Of a stretch of DNA of 64,000 bases, positions 18,262 to 28,031 are shown piece after piece (within the stretch, counting starts at the first letter, position 1; every line of letters begins with the position of its first letter). The DNA is from Varibaculum vaginae (lineage in GTDB: Bacteria; Actinomycetota; Actinomycetes; Actinomycetales; Actinomycetaceae). The notes under the pieces were generated by a model. It saw nothing but the letters and a program-made list of their open reading frames with translations. It searched no databases and was not told the origin of the DNA. Location of the stretch: contig NZ_UWNY01000001.1 in the NCBI RefSeq assembly GCF_900604285.1, positions 1,121,774 to 1,185,773 on the forward strand, written 5' to 3'. The position numbers were made by a program, and so were the translations under genes.

Positions 18262-19481
18262 AGCTCTTGGGACAAGCGATAGTACTTTTGGTCTCGGCTT
18301 TAGTACTTGCAGGTTGCGCGGGAACTAATGTAGCTCCCGCAGGTTATATAAATGCCGCGGATTTTCGCACTTGTCTGCTGACCATGGGTAAAGGCGAGGC
18401 TGGATCTATTAATGCCAGTGCGATCAGTGCTTTAAATGACGGTAAAAAACGGCTAGGAGTGGCGGAGCATCGTCGCACGGTTGAATCCCCAGCTAAGATA
18501 GATAAAGCTATAGCTCATGATATTTCCATTAATTGTTCCTTGATTATTGGGGTGGGGGAGGCATTTGTCGAACCCTTGATGGAACAGGCGAAATATCACC
18601 GCGCTCGGCATTTCGCGTTATTGTTGCCACCGGGTACTACTGCCCAAGCAACCCGCGAGAACCTAGCTGTTATTACCTACGATTTGAGCCAGCCTGCCTA
18701 TGTGGCTGGGTTTATAGCCGCCGGGACCTCCGCAAGTGGACAGGTAGCAGTAATAGCAGGGGAGAAAAATCCGACTAATCAAACATTGCTGACTGCTTTT
18801 GCTAAGGGAGTTGCCCGTTATAACACCGAGCAAAACACAAAAAATTCTTCGGCGGTGAAAGCGAATGTTAAACCTGGTGGCAAGGGGCTGTATTTAGGGA
18901 AGAAACCTCCGGTATCCCAAATAAAAAGCCGAGTGGAAGGGCTGGTGAAACAGGGGGCAGATGTGATTTTCTTTGCAGAGGGCGTGCAAAGCCCGGCTGG
19001 TTTAGCGGTGATTGCTAAGGCGAATCAAGATAGGGAAAAAGCGTTTGAAGCTACTGAGGAAGGCACTAAAAACGTGGAACCTGATAGCGGAGATTTGAAG
19101 CTGAGTCCCTCCGAGAGCAACGAAAAAACTATTGCTTCGCCTACGGTGACTGAAAGGCCGCAGGAAAATGACGCCGTAGGATCTATTACCGCGATTTGGT
19201 ATCTAACTGATGGTCACGAGACGCAAGCAAATTCGTTGGGGCAAAATCCTCCTGTTTTAACTTCGGTCGTTCCCGATCTTTCACAGGCAATGATTTCCTT
19301 GATAGAACAGGCACGTAAAGATCGCTTTGCCTCGAACTCTACTCAAATTTTAGGAACCTACAAGAACGGTTGGGTGAGGCTTGCGCCGTTTTATGAATAC
19401 GACTCTACAGTGCCTAATGAAGTCAAGAAAAAGTCACAAATAATTGAGGAAGAATTCCGGCAAGGAACCTTGAAAATTTAG
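18258..19481 (+). CDS. Lipoprotein related to BMP/PnrA-type substrate-binding proteins
   Basis: 407 residues from TTG 18258, which overlaps the previous stop and follows CAGGGGG. A signal peptide ends in the lipobox LVLAGC, so it is a lipid-anchored exported protein. The segment IIGVGEAFVEPLMEQAK ... ITYDLSQPAYVAGFIAAGTSASGQVAVIAG resembles basic-membrane-protein nucleoside-binding lipoproteins. A long low-complexity charged insert follows (about residues 250-320). No ABC ATPase or permease lies nearby, so it is either an orphan binding protein or has been recruited to another task. Confidence 0.75.
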   Translation: MKLLGQAIVLLVSALVLAGCAGTNVAPAGYINAADFRTCLLTMGKGEAGSINASAISALNDGKKRLGVAEHRRTVESPAKIDKAIAHDISINCSLIIGVGEAFVEPLMEQAKYHRARHFALLLPPGTTAQATRENLAVITYDLSQPAYVAGFIAAGTSASGQVAVIAGEKNPTNQTLLTAFAKGVARYNTEQNTKNSSAVKANVKPGGKGLYLGKKPPVSQIKSRVEGLVKQGADVIFFAEGVQSPAGLAVIAKANQDREKAFEATEEGTKNVEPDSGDLKLSPSESNEKTIASPTVTERPQENDAVGSITAIWYLTDGHETQANSLGQNPPVLTSVVPDLSQAMISLIEQARKDRFASNSTQILGTYKNGWVRLAPFYEYDSTVPNEVKKKSQIIEEEFRQGTLKI

Positions 19482-19513
19482 CGCTATTTTTCCTGCCGGG
19501 CAGAAACTAGAGA

Positions 19514-19545
19514 TAAAAAATCGCTAAGTCCCTTAACTTAGGCGG
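19514..19545 (-). terminator. Rho-independent terminator of the DUF3117 gene
   Basis: On the minus strand, CGCCTAAGT and ACTTAGCG form a stem with a short loop, followed by ATTTTTTATC. It lies just past the DUF3117 stop codon. Confidence 0.7.
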
Positions 19546-19564
19546 GGTAGAGGTAATCTACATT

Positions 19565-19759
19565 TTAGGTTTCGTCGGGATAGAGATGGTGGATAGCTAT
19601 TGCTAAATCAATAACTTCTTTCTTGCTCATCTCGATAACCAGGCGTCCGCCCCCTAAAGCCGGCAGACGCAACACGACCTCCCGACCTTCTTCCGTGCGT
19701 GCCCCGTCCTCGGCCACTTCTAACGGACCATCTCCGGTTCGCGGTTTCATTGCTGCCAT
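19565..19759 (-). CDS. DUF3117 protein
   Basis: 64 residues. The opening MAAMKPRTGDGPLEV and the GGGRLVIEM core are diagnostic of DUF3117, a small protein nearly universal in actinobacteria with no assigned function. It stands alone with its own terminator. The protein is acidic, cytoplasmic and shows no metal-binding motif. Compared with shorter relatives it has a slightly longer acidic stretch (EDGARTEEGRE). Confidence 0.88.
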   Translation of the reverse strand: MAAMKPRTGDGPLEVAEDGARTEEGREVVLRLPALGGGRLVIEMSKKEVIDLAIAIHHLYPDET

Positions 19760-20055
19760 GCTGACCCCCCAGAGAGCTTAATATGTAGGATTAAAATTAA
19801 TAGAGACTTCGCCAATTATAGCAGATAAACACTGCTAAATAAGCTGGAATATGGGGTTACAGTAGCTAGGTAACCCGGTTTATTTCTATTTGAGTCCCGA
19901 AGCTGGAGTCTGGCGAAATTAGTTATTTCGACATTAATTGGAATCGCTTATTTCAACTATTTTCATTTTCTGTCTGATAATGAGTCATTACATTATTTCA
20001 GTTTCGCAGCATCAGTTGATCTTTGAAGCAGGCATCGGTTATAAGTGCGGAGATT
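19760..20055. other. AT-rich intergenic region without a gene
   Basis: This 296-base stretch precedes the DUF3117 gene and follows the LOG-type gene. It is AT-rich and has stop codons in all frames. A dyad GGGTTAC/GTAACCC near 19854-19875 and a GCAGATAAACACTGC dyad near 19821 are the only structure I see. It presumably holds the DUF3117 promoter. Confidence 0.4.
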
Positions 20056-20799
20056 TTAGGAATCTTCAGAAGCTTTCCCGATAATTTCTAAAGCTTGGGC
20101 AGGGGTATCGACTAGTTGCACCGCCGCTAGCTCCGCCTCAGTAATCATTCCTGAGCCTAGTAATTGATCTTTGAGCCAGGAAATTAGCCCACTCCAATAG
20201 CTATGCCCTACCAAGACAACCGGGAAAGACTTGATTTTCCCGGTTTCAGCTAAGGTTACGGCTTCAAAAAGTTCATCCAAAGTACCGAATCCGCCTGGTA
20301 ACACAATGAAGCCTTGAGCATATTTAACAAACATGGTTTTGCGGGCAAAAAAATACCGGAAATAAATGCCGAGGGAAACCCAGTCATTGAACATCTGCTC
20401 ATGTGGTAGCTCGATTCCTAGGCCTACCGAAATCCCTCCAGCCTCGGTACAACCTTTGCAAGTGGCCTCCATTTGTCCCGGGCCTCCACCGGTAATCACC
20501 GACCAACCGGATTCAGCTAAGAGTCTTCCAGTTTCTTCCCCCAGGGCATATTCGGGGCTATTTCGGGGAGTGCGAGCCGAACCGAAAACTGAGATTGCTG
20601 GCCCCAATTCTGCTAAGGCTCCGAAACCTTCAATAAATTCGCTTTGAATCCGCAACACCCTCCAGGTGTCGTCGTGTAGCCAATCAGTATCTTTTTGCGG
20701 ACCTAACAAACGTTGCTCGGAAGTCTCCTTGGGATGCAAGGGACTGCGCATCTGAATGGGGCCACTCCGATAAACGCCTTTATTCTTAAAACTCCTCAC
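20056..20799 (-). CDS. LOG-family (TIGR00730) Rossmann-fold nucleotide hydrolase
   Basis: 247 residues from a GTG at 20799. The two family motifs are present: GGGPGQMEA (about residue 103) and PGGFGTLDE (about 168). These form the active site of LOG enzymes, which cleave ribose-5-phosphate from nucleotide monophosphates (cytokinin riboside 5'-monophosphate phosphoribohydrolase activity in characterised members). The N-terminal extension GVYRSGPIQMR before the domain is common in actinobacterial members. The start is uncertain because GAGGAG lies just after, not before, the GTG. It is the last gene in a run of minus-strand genes. Confidence 0.85.
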   Translation of the reverse strand: MRSFKNKGVYRSGPIQMRSPLHPKETSEQRLLGPQKDTDWLHDDTWRVLRIQSEFIEGFGALAELGPAISVFGSARTPRNSPEYALGEETGRLLAESGWSVITGGGPGQMEATCKGCTEAGGISVGLGIELPHEQMFNDWVSLGIYFRYFFARKTMFVKYAQGFIVLPGGFGTLDELFEAVTLAETGKIKSFPVVLVGHSYWSGLISWLKDQLLGSGMITEAELAAVQLVDTPAQALEIIGKASEDS

Positions 20800-20948
20800 T
20801 TGCGCAGCATACCAGGATGCGGCTTAAGGGCGAGCTAACCTCGCCGAAACTTTAGGTAGCATAGCGCGGAAATACAGACAAAAGCACAGGTAATATGGGA
20901 ATAAAAGCGAATGAACACCTGTGGTAAAGTTCGAAAAACTTTATCGGG

Positions 20949-21590
20949 CTATTCTTGCGGGCAGTAAATGCCAACTGCTAACCCATCCCCACAGGTAAGA
21001 ATATTGGCAATGAATCGCTCGTCCTTTAACAGGGAAGTGACCGCTTGCCGCATATGGGTAGTTTCCATTTCCCTACGGGCGGGGTCTCCAACTTGATCCA
21101 TCCAGAGGGCGTGCACGATTGCAACCATGCCTCCGGGACGTAGAATTCGAGTAGCCTGTTCGATATAGCTAGCAATTTCCCGGACATCCCCGTCAATCAC
21201 TACTAAATCATAGGCAGCACCCGCCATCCGAGGCAGTACTTCCAGGGCATGACCGTTAATCAAGCGGGTACGATTTGGCCGGTGGGTAGCGGCTCGAAAA
21301 GCACTACGGGCGGTCGCCTGGAACTCTGATTCGGAATCGATAGTGGTAAGCACTCCGTTTTCAGACATTCCCGCCAGCAGATAGAGTCCTGATACTCCCG
21401 CTCCGGTACCAATCTCAAAAATTGCTTTAGCTCCGCATGCGGCCGATAACATCCGTAGCGCTGCCCCAGTTGCGGGAGAAACCGGCGCAGCTCCCATTTC
21501 TACGGCGGCGGCGCGTGCTGCCGCCGTGACTTCGTCTTCTGCCACCTGAGACTCTGTCCAGTCCCAACTTAAAGCCTTGTTGTTGTTCAT
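20949..21590 (-). CDS. O-methyltransferase, SAM-dependent (family 3 type)
   Basis: 213 residues, with AAGGAAG before ATG. The SAM motif is FEIGTGAGVSGLYL (about residue 60), then TTIDSESEF, the metal-binding VIDGD and GGMVAIVHALW. The layout matches the actinobacterial O-methyltransferase often found next to sigE/mrp-type genes. The substrate is unknown. The mrp gene lies 61 bases upstream on the same strand, so co-transcription is possible. Confidence 0.85.
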   Translation of the reverse strand: MNNNKALSWDWTESQVAEDEVTAAARAAAVEMGAAPVSPATGAALRMLSAACGAKAIFEIGTGAGVSGLYLLAGMSENGVLTTIDSESEFQATARSAFRAATHRPNRTRLINGHALEVLPRMAGAAYDLVVIDGDVREIASYIEQATRILRPGGMVAIVHALWMDQVGDPARREMETTHMRQAVTSLLKDERFIANILTCGDGLAVGIYCPQE

Positions 21591-21651
21591 AACGACTTCC
21601 TTAGCTAGCGGATTTACGCTTTTATCCAGTTTATGAAACCTGAAAACCCGC

Positions 21652-22773
21652 TTACAGCGGTTTGACCCCGAGGTTGCGTCCTGCTAGAGAGCGGGTGCGT
21701 TTAGTGAGCGCCCGCGCAACCTCTTTAATAGCTTGGGAAGCAGGAGAATCCGGATGCATGGCTACCACTGGAGTTCCCTGGTCAGAGCCTTCCCTCAGAG
21801 CAATATCTAGCGGTACCTGCGCTAAAACCGGAACTTGATATCCAAGTTGCGTGCTCAGACGGCCGGCCACCATGTCCCCGCCACCGCTGCCAAACAGGTT
21901 TAGCTTGCTGCCGTCCGGTTGCGATAGGTAAGACATATTTTCGATTACGCCAATTACCCGCTGTTCGGTTTGCGCTCCGATAATCCCGGCGCGTTCAGCA
22001 ACTTCAGCTGCTGCTACCTGCGGAGTGGTCACCACTAAAATTTCTGACCTGGGCAATAACTGGGAAATAGAAATTGCTACATCGCCGGTTCCTGGGGGAA
22101 GATCCAGCAGTAAAACATCTAGGTCACCCCAGTAAACATCAGCTAAGAATTGTTGAAGGGCGCGATGGAGCATCGGTCCGCGCCAAACTACCGGCTGCCC
22201 ATCAGGCACAAACATTCCGATAGAAATCACTTTCACTCCGCCAGCAACCGGCGGAACAATCATGCCATCAATAACAGTGGGGTCTTCCGCTACCCCCAGC
22301 ATTCGAGGAATTGAAAAACCATAAATATCAGCGTCTAGTACCCCAACCTTGAGGCCTTCGGTTGCTAGAGCCAGTGCCAAGTTCGCGGTCATCGAGGATT
22401 TACCGACTCCACCCTTACCAGAAGTAATCGCATACACGCGAGTCAACGAATCGGGTTGGGCGAAAGGAATAATATTTTGTGGTCCGGAAAGTTTCTCTTT
22501 TAAGGCAGCGCGCTGGGCTTCATCCATCACACCCATCTGTACTGTGACCGTGCTTACCCCCGGAACCTGAGAAACCTGTTCCTGCACATCTTTTTCAATC
22601 ACTGATTGCAGGGGACAACCAGCGATGGTCAAATCCACACTGACCTTGACCGCACCGTCCTCACTGATAGAAATTTCCCGCACCATGTCCAGGTCGGTGA
22701 TTGCCCTTCCCAGTTCGGGGTCGATTACCCGCGAAAGTGCCTGCCTAATTGCGTCCTCGTTTAACTGACTCAT
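21652..22773 (-). CDS. Mrp/ApbC-type Fe-S cluster carrier ATPase
   Basis: 373 residues from ATG 22773 (AGGATAGGGAAT upstream); a start 36 bases earlier has no ribosome site. The N-terminal DUF59/MIP18 domain (residues 1-90, RVIDPELGRAITDLDMV) is followed by a ParA-like P-loop domain with SGKGGVGKSS (about 117-126) and DADIYGFS. No C-terminal CxxC pair is seen, and the DUF59 fusion replaces other scaffold partners. Members bind and transfer Fe-S clusters in the cytoplasm, which fits the Fe-S enzymes encoded nearby (LipA, FdxA), though no direct link is shown. Confidence 0.9.
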   Translation of the reverse strand: MSQLNEDAIRQALSRVIDPELGRAITDLDMVREISISEDGAVKVSVDLTIAGCPLQSVIEKDVQEQVSQVPGVSTVTVQMGVMDEAQRAALKEKLSGPQNIIPFAQPDSLTRVYAITSGKGGVGKSSMTANLALALATEGLKVGVLDADIYGFSIPRMLGVAEDPTVIDGMIVPPVAGGVKVISIGMFVPDGQPVVWRGPMLHRALQQFLADVYWGDLDVLLLDLPPGTGDVAISISQLLPRSEILVVTTPQVAAAEVAERAGIIGAQTEQRVIGVIENMSYLSQPDGSKLNLFGSGGGDMVAGRLSTQLGYQVPVLAQVPLDIALREGSDQGTPVVAMHPDSPASQAIKEVARALTKRTRSLAGRNLGVKPL

Positions 22774-22867
22774 ATTCCCTATCCTATAGGGTGAGCGTTC
22801 CGACCTCACTTTCCGGCAGTGACCGTTGGCGAGCTAGGGGTCGAATTTTTACTACCTTTTTATGAAA

Positions 22868-23443
22868 CTAACGAGGTGGCGTCGGGGAATTGTCATCTCG
22901 GTGTGCAGATTTATTCAGCTCAGGTGGATTATTTTCTTCCTCTAATTCCCGACGTGCTCTTTGGTATTCCACGTCCCGAAGCTCGTCTAAGAGATCGCGG
23001 AGTTCGCCACGAACAAAGTCTCGGGTGGCCACCTCAGACATCGACAGACGCAAGGAAGCAATTTCGCGGGTTAGGTACTCGATCTCGGCATGGTTCTTTT
23101 CTGCTCGCCGACGGTCTTGTTCCGCGGAAACTCGGTCACGGTCATCCTGCCGGTTCTGCGCCAACAAGATTAGGGGAGAAGCGTAAGAAGCCTGCAACGA
23201 AAGCATCAAAGTTAAGGCAGTAAAGCCTAGAGCGGAACTGTCAAAACGCCAAGCATCGGGAGCCCAAGAGTTCCAGCCTAGCCACAAAATTACGAACACC
23301 GTCAGGTAGACCAAAAATTGAGGAGTCCCCTGAAAGCGGGCAAAAGATTCTGAAACCCGTCCCACGCCCTCGGACTGTAAATTTATGCGAGGAAGACGAA
23401 AACGACGCCTTCTTTCCCGAGGGGTATCAAGCCTGTCCGCCAT
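22868..23443 (-). CDS. DUF1003 membrane protein
   Basis: 191 residues, with AAAGGAGCGAAG before ATG. Two membrane helices (FLVYLTVFVILWLGW and LGFTALTLMLSLQASYASPLILLAQ) are followed by the DUF1003 hallmark NRQDDRDR and a long charged, coiled-coil-prone tail. The start overlaps the end of the MgtE_N/CBS gene by 17 bases, so the two are coupled. This pair is a recurrent actinobacterial arrangement; a role in magnesium or cation handling is inferred from the partner. Confidence 0.88.
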   Translation of the reverse strand: MADRLDTPRERRRRFRLPRINLQSEGVGRVSESFARFQGTPQFLVYLTVFVILWLGWNSWAPDAWRFDSSALGFTALTLMLSLQASYASPLILLAQNRQDDRDRVSAEQDRRRAEKNHAEIEYLTREIASLRLSMSEVATRDFVRGELRDLLDELRDVEYQRARRELEEENNPPELNKSAHRDDNSPTPPR

Positions 23444-24740
23444 CTTCGCTCCTTTCTCTTTCCATCGCTAAATCGGTTTCGTCCTCGTCTGCATCTCGCC
23501 AATCTGCAGGTAAGAGGTGATCGAGGACGTCATCAACCGAGACTGCCCCCAGTAAGTGACGATTCTTATCCACAACTGGTACTGCAGTTAGATTGTAAGT
23601 AGCCAGTAGGCGGGTTACCGTGCCGATTCCAGCAGTAGGATCCACCCCTTTAAGGTCATCGTCAAGGATTTGCCCCAGCAGGGTTTGGGGCGGTTCGCGC
23701 AGGGCTTTCTGGATATGAACTGCCCCTAAGAAACGACCGGTAGGAGTTTCGGTCGGAGGACGACAAACACATACCAAAGCAGCCAGGGCGGGAGGGATGT
23801 CTTGCCGACGAACATGAGCTAACAGAGTGGCAACATCGGCATCGGGGGGCAAAATTACCGGGGTGGTGGTCATCAAACCACCGGCGGTGCGTTCCCCGTA
23901 TACCATCAGACGTCGGACATCCGCGGCCTCCTCTGGTTCCATCTCTGCGAGCAGAATTTGAGCCTGTTTTTCCGGTAGTTCTTTTACCAAGTCGGTAGCG
24001 TCATCAGGTTGCATTACATCGAGCACATCGGCTGCGCGTGCAATATCCAGGGACGTAAGGATGGCAACGCGATCTTCTTGTCCCAGCTCTTCTAATACGT
24101 CTGCTAAACGCTCATCTCCCAGTTGGGCTGCTACTTCAAGGCGGCGTTTTTCCGGCAGGTCGGCCAGGACATCTGCCACATCCGCGGCTTTCGCATCCTC
24201 TAACTGGGCGAGTAGGGTAGTGGCCTCTTGTGGAAGTACTGATTTACGCAAGTGCGTTACCTCTGCCGGGTCAATCAGCATAGTTTCCCCGCGGCTAAGA
24301 GCTAACGCAGAAGTTACCCGTTGGACATAAAGTTTGGTGATATACCAGTCGCGGCGGTCATCCTGCTCCATGCACATGTCTTGGATTTTCACATCCCCGG
24401 AACCATCACGCATGGACAGTACCCGATCCATCAGCTCACCCATTACCATGGTTTCTGCTACTCGCTGCTGGAATTGGCGAATATTAACCAATCCGGTGGT
24501 GATTACTTGCCCCGGTTGAATAGCCACAATTCGGGTTACCGGTACGAATACTCTTCGGTGACCGGCAACTTCAACCACCAAGCCCACCACCGTGGGTAAC
24601 CCGGTAAAACGCAAAACGATAATTACGTCGGTTACTTGACCGATCTCATCTCCTACCGGATCAAATACCCGAGTCCCCGCCAATTTTCCTATGAAAACGC
24701 GGGAACCTATGGGTTTGATTGAGTGCTTAGCGTGCTCCAT
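23427..24740 (-). CDS. Cytoplasmic MgtE_N and CBS-domain protein with PRC-barrel start
   Basis: 437 residues. The first ~80 residues resemble a PRC-barrel (VFDPVGDEIGQVTDVIIVL). MgtE N-domain superhelical repeats follow (about 170-290: LADLPEKRRLEVAAQLGDERLADVLEEL) and then a CBS pair (about 290-420). The five-helix membrane channel of true MgtE is absent, so this is not itself a Mg2+ channel but probably a sensor or regulatory partner. It overlaps the DUF1003 gene. Confidence 0.88.
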   Translation of the reverse strand: MEHAKHSIKPIGSRVFIGKLAGTRVFDPVGDEIGQVTDVIIVLRFTGLPTVVGLVVEVAGHRRVFVPVTRIVAIQPGQVITTGLVNIRQFQQRVAETMVMGELMDRVLSMRDGSGDVKIQDMCMEQDDRRDWYITKLYVQRVTSALALSRGETMLIDPAEVTHLRKSVLPQEATTLLAQLEDAKAADVADVLADLPEKRRLEVAAQLGDERLADVLEELGQEDRVAILTSLDIARAADVLDVMQPDDATDLVKELPEKQAQILLAEMEPEEAADVRRLMVYGERTAGGLMTTTPVILPPDADVATLLAHVRRQDIPPALAALVCVCRPPTETPTGRFLGAVHIQKALREPPQTLLGQILDDDLKGVDPTAGIGTVTRLLATYNLTAVPVVDKNRHLLGAVSVDDVLDHLLPADWRDADEDETDLAMERERSEDGGQA

Positions 24741-24924
24741 AGCTCTAACCTTACGTGAATATTGGTGCTATTGAACCTCTGGCTTTCTTGAAAGCGGATC
24801 TTCGTTAGAATTTAAAGCTTTCGAGGACGCGGCTAGGGAAGAAAATAGATTCGCCAGAGGCTAAATCGCCAGATTTACCGGATATCATTTTGCATTGCCA
24901 ACAGGTAACATACAGACTTAAGTT

Positions 24925-25698
24925 ATGGCTTTATTCCAAAATCACCCGGATACCTCCGCCCCTAGCGGGCAGGATTTAGCGACCTTTTCTTCCAAAGAGA
25001 GCGCGGAAGGAGCCATTAATTATTTAAATTCCAAAGAGTTTCCGGTACAGCAACTTTTAGTGCAAGAGCGTGGTTTGACCCGCTCCAATCAGGTGGTCGG
25101 AGTGGTTACCTGGCCAAGAGCCGTGCTAGCGGGTTTTACCCGTGGCTTGATGATGGGACTCTTCTTATCTTTGCTTTTCGTACTGTGGAAACCAGCCTGG
25201 GCAGTTCTTGCACCCCTAATAATCGGAGGCTTCGCTATTCTTAGAGCTATCGAACGCCTAGTTGCCTGGGCGATTCGTAGTTCCGCTGCGGGTTATCCCA
25301 TAGCTTTTTCCTCTGCCCTTACCGCCGAAAAACACGTCTTAATGACCACCGATGATTACTATACTGCCCGGCGGTTACTCCTAGACGACTCCCGTTTTCA
25401 ATCAGCAGTAGTGGAACAGGATCCCCCCGCCAGCATTAGCACTGGGCCTACCGAGTTTGGCTCAGGTATAGATGAAAAGCCACGCTACGGGGTACGACTG
25501 AGCTCGGAGGCACGGCGTCAATTGCGTTCCCAACAGGAAAAGCTACAAAATGAAACTTCCATGGCTGTTACCTCCACTCCGGAAGTCGCGGTTTCGCGGT
25601 TCCTAGAAGATAACCAGAAATACTCTTCGGAATCTAAAAACATGGGGGATTCCAGTGAGGGAGCATCCCTAAACAGTGACCAAAATGACGCTCGTTAG
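24925..25698 (+). CDS. General stress protein 17M-like membrane protein
   Basis: 257 residues. The N-terminal ~80 residues (LATFSSKESAEGAINYLNSKEFPVQQLLVQ) match the YflT/GSP17M fold, followed by a strongly hydrophobic pair of helices (GLMMGLFLSLLFVLWKPAWAVLAPLIIGG) typical of the actinobacterial version. The C-terminal ~100 residues are polar and probably disordered. The function is unknown. It is divergent from the MgtE_N/CBS gene, with a 184-base gap containing an 8-bp dyad CCTCTGGC/GCCAGAGG (24776 and 24853). Confidence 0.8.
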   Translation: MALFQNHPDTSAPSGQDLATFSSKESAEGAINYLNSKEFPVQQLLVQERGLTRSNQVVGVVTWPRAVLAGFTRGLMMGLFLSLLFVLWKPAWAVLAPLIIGGFAILRAIERLVAWAIRSSAAGYPIAFSSALTAEKHVLMTTDDYYTARRLLLDDSRFQSAVVEQDPPASISTGPTEFGSGIDEKPRYGVRLSSEARRQLRSQQEKLQNETSMAVTSTPEVAVSRFLEDNQKYSSESKNMGDSSEGASLNSDQNDAR

Positions 25699-25809
25699 CA
25701 CTGGTAGCGACGTCAGGGGTATATTTGAGAAAGTTCCGGCGCGGCGACCTTAATCCCGCCGGTTTTTTCATGCCCGAGTAAACACTTGGAACGGTATAAG
25801 GAGGCGCGA

Positions 25810-27735
25810 ATGAAGGTTCGCCAGAATTTGCGAAATGTGGCAATCGTTGCTCACGTAGACCACGGGAAAACTACCTTAGTAGATAAAATGCTCTGGGAAT
25901 CGGGAGCCTTTGGTGATCATGCCAGCGTAGAAAAAACCGGCGAACGGGTGATGGATTCTGGCGACTTGGAACGCGAAAAAGGGATCACTATCCTGGCGAA
26001 AAACACCGCCGTCCATTACGCGGGGAAAGCAGCCCAAAACGTAGGGGTCAGTGAGGGCATCACTATTAACGTAATTGATACCCCGGGGCACGCTGATTTC
26101 GGAGGAGAAGTAGAGCGTGCCCTCTCTATGGTTGACGGGGTTGTACTGCTAGTGGATGCGGCCGAAGGGCCGCTACCCCAAACTCGCTTCGTGCTGCGCA
26201 AAGCGCTAGCGGCACGCCTACCGGTGATTGTGGTTATAAATAAAGTTGACCGCCCAGATTCGCGGATAGAAGAAGTAGAAGCTGAAACCGTGGATCTGCT
26301 CTTGTCCTTGGCGCAAGACCTGGTTGATGAGGGTGAAGAAGTAGATCTAGATTCTTTGCTTGACGTTCCAGTGCTTTATTGCTCTGCAAAGGCCGGATGC
26401 TGCTCCTGGAAAAAACCGGCTCACGGTCAGCTCCCCGGCAGCGACCTCCACGACCTTTTTGATGCGATTATTAATCGGATTCCCGGACCTCAATATGACC
26501 CGGATGCCCCCTTGGCAGCTCACGTAACCAATTTGGATTCCTCTCCATTCCTGGGGCGCCTGGCTTTACTGCGCATCCACAACGGTACTTTACGGCAAGG
26601 AGAACACGTAGGTTGGGCACGTCATGACGGTTCGATTACTGACGTGAAACTCACCGAACTGCTGGCCACCTTCGGCTTAGAACGTAAAAGCGTAGAGGAA
26701 GCCCATGCTGGCGATATTGTGGCCGTGGCCGGTATCCCGGAAATCACTATCGGGGAATCCCTGGTGGATCTAAATGATCCCCACCCCTTGCCACTAATTA
26801 CAGTAGATGACCCCGCTATCTCTATGACCATTGGAACTAACACTTCTCCGTTGGCTGGCAGGATAAAGGGACATAAACTTACAGCGCGGCAAGTTAAAGA
26901 CCGCTTAGATCGCGAACTTATCGGGAACGTGTCCTTGAAGGTACTGCCCACCGAACGTCCGGATGCCTGGGAGGTACAGGGGCGTGGGGAACTGGCGCTG
27001 GCAATTTTGATCGAGCAGATGCGCCGGGAGGGTTTTGAGCTAACTGCCGGAAAACCTCAGGTAGTGACGAAAGAGATTGATGGGAAAACCTATGAGCCGA
27101 TGGAGCAAATGACCATCGATGTTCCCGAAGATTACCTAGGGAAAGTCACCGAGTTGATGGCGGCCCGCAAAGGAAAATTGCAGACCATGTCGAATCATGG
27201 CACCGGTTGGGTGCGCTTAATTTTCCGAGTACCGGCACGTGGGCTGATTTCTTTCCGTTCGAAGTTCCTAACTGAAACTCGCGGTTCAGGAATCGCTTCT
27301 TCTATTGCGGATGGTTATGCCCCTTGGCAGGGCACGATTACCCGTCGCCAAAGCGGATCTTTAGTGTCGGATCGCGCCGGGAAATCAACCCCCTATGCCC
27401 TGATACAACTGCAGGAAAGGGGGAGTTTCATTATTCAGCCAGGTAGCGAAGTCTACGAAGGGCAAGTAGTAGCGGAAAATCCTCGCGGGGAAGACATGGA
27501 TGTCAATATCACCCGGGAAAAGAAGCAAACCAATATGCGTTCTTCTACTGCTGACGCATTTGAAGGGCTAGTTCCTCCTCGGGTACTTACTTTGGAAGAA
27601 TCCCTAGAATTCGCGGCAGAGGACGAGTGCGTAGAAGTTACCCCCGAAGAGATTCGAATTCGTAAAGTGGTATTAAGTGCGCAAGAGCGTTTCAAAATTG
27701 CCTCTCGCCGCCGCCGTCAAGAACGCGGGGAATAA
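25810..27735 (+). CDS. typA: Translational GTPase TypA/BipA
   Basis: 641 residues. The start is ATG 25810 with AAGGAGG seven bases upstream; the longer frame from TTG 25786 includes that site and is rejected. The GTPase motifs are AHVDHGKTT (G1), EREKGITI (G2), DTPGHADF (G3), NKVD (G4) and SAK (G5). EF-G-like domains III and V and the BipA-specific C-terminal region ([14 protein letters not shown]) follow. BipA binds ribosomes and assists 50S assembly and stress adaptation. It is intact and of normal length. Confidence 0.95.
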   Translation: MKVRQNLRNVAIVAHVDHGKTTLVDKMLWESGAFGDHASVEKTGERVMDSGDLEREKGITILAKNTAVHYAGKAAQNVGVSEGITINVIDTPGHADFGGEVERALSMVDGVVLLVDAAEGPLPQTRFVLRKALAARLPVIVVINKVDRPDSRIEEVEAETVDLLLSLAQDLVDEGEEVDLDSLLDVPVLYCSAKAGCCSWKKPAHGQLPGSDLHDLFDAIINRIPGPQYDPDAPLAAHVTNLDSSPFLGRLALLRIHNGTLRQGEHVGWARHDGSITDVKLTELLATFGLERKSVEEAHAGDIVAVAGIPEITIGESLVDLNDPHPLPLITVDDPAISMTIGTNTSPLAGRIKGHKLTARQVKDRLDRELIGNVSLKVLPTERPDAWEVQGRGELALAILIEQMRREGFELTAGKPQVVTKEIDGKTYEPMEQMTIDVPEDYLGKVTELMAARKGKLQTMSNHGTGWVRLIFRVPARGLISFRSKFLTETRGSGIASSIADGYAPWQGTITRRQSGSLVSDRAGKSTPYALIQLQERGSFIIQPGSEVYEGQVVAENPRGEDMDVNITREKKQTNMRSSTADAFEGLVPPRVLTLEESLEFAAEDECVEVTPEEIRIRKVVLSAQERFKIASRRRRQERGE

Positions 27736-27760
27736 GTGATTTTTGTAGCGCCTGCAGCGG

Positions 27761-27994
27761 TTAGATTTTTGGTGGGGGAGGCACTCTTTTCCCGGTGACC
27801 ATCTTTTCTGCCGGTACTGTAACCGGACCTTTGCGGGTCAAAATAGTGACGCTAGCAGGGCTTACCGCTAATACTTCCCCGAGGGCGTCGTAGAGACCGT
27901 CGGCTTCCCGGCGGCGTAAGACTACCCGTTCGCCTACTCTCCATGACAGCCAAGGAAGACGCGGCGGCGGTTTCTGATTGCCCACAGACTTCAT
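27761..27994 (-). CDS. Small SH3-like conserved protein
   Basis: 77 residues. The sequence WRVGERVVLRRREADGLYDALGEVLAVSPASVTILTR looks like the SH3-like barrel found at the start of some actinobacterial GNAT acetyltransferases, here as a stand-alone protein. I know no function for it. It starts divergently from fdxA with only 37 bases between, so the two genes must share a very compact promoter region or overlap in their control sites. Confidence 0.6.
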   Translation of the reverse strand: MKSVGNQKPPPRLPWLSWRVGERVVLRRREADGLYDALGEVLAVSPASVTILTRKGPVTVPAEKMVTGKRVPPPPKI

Positions 27995-28031
27995 AGTGAG
28001 ATACTAGCAATATCAAGACCAAGGAGAATCT

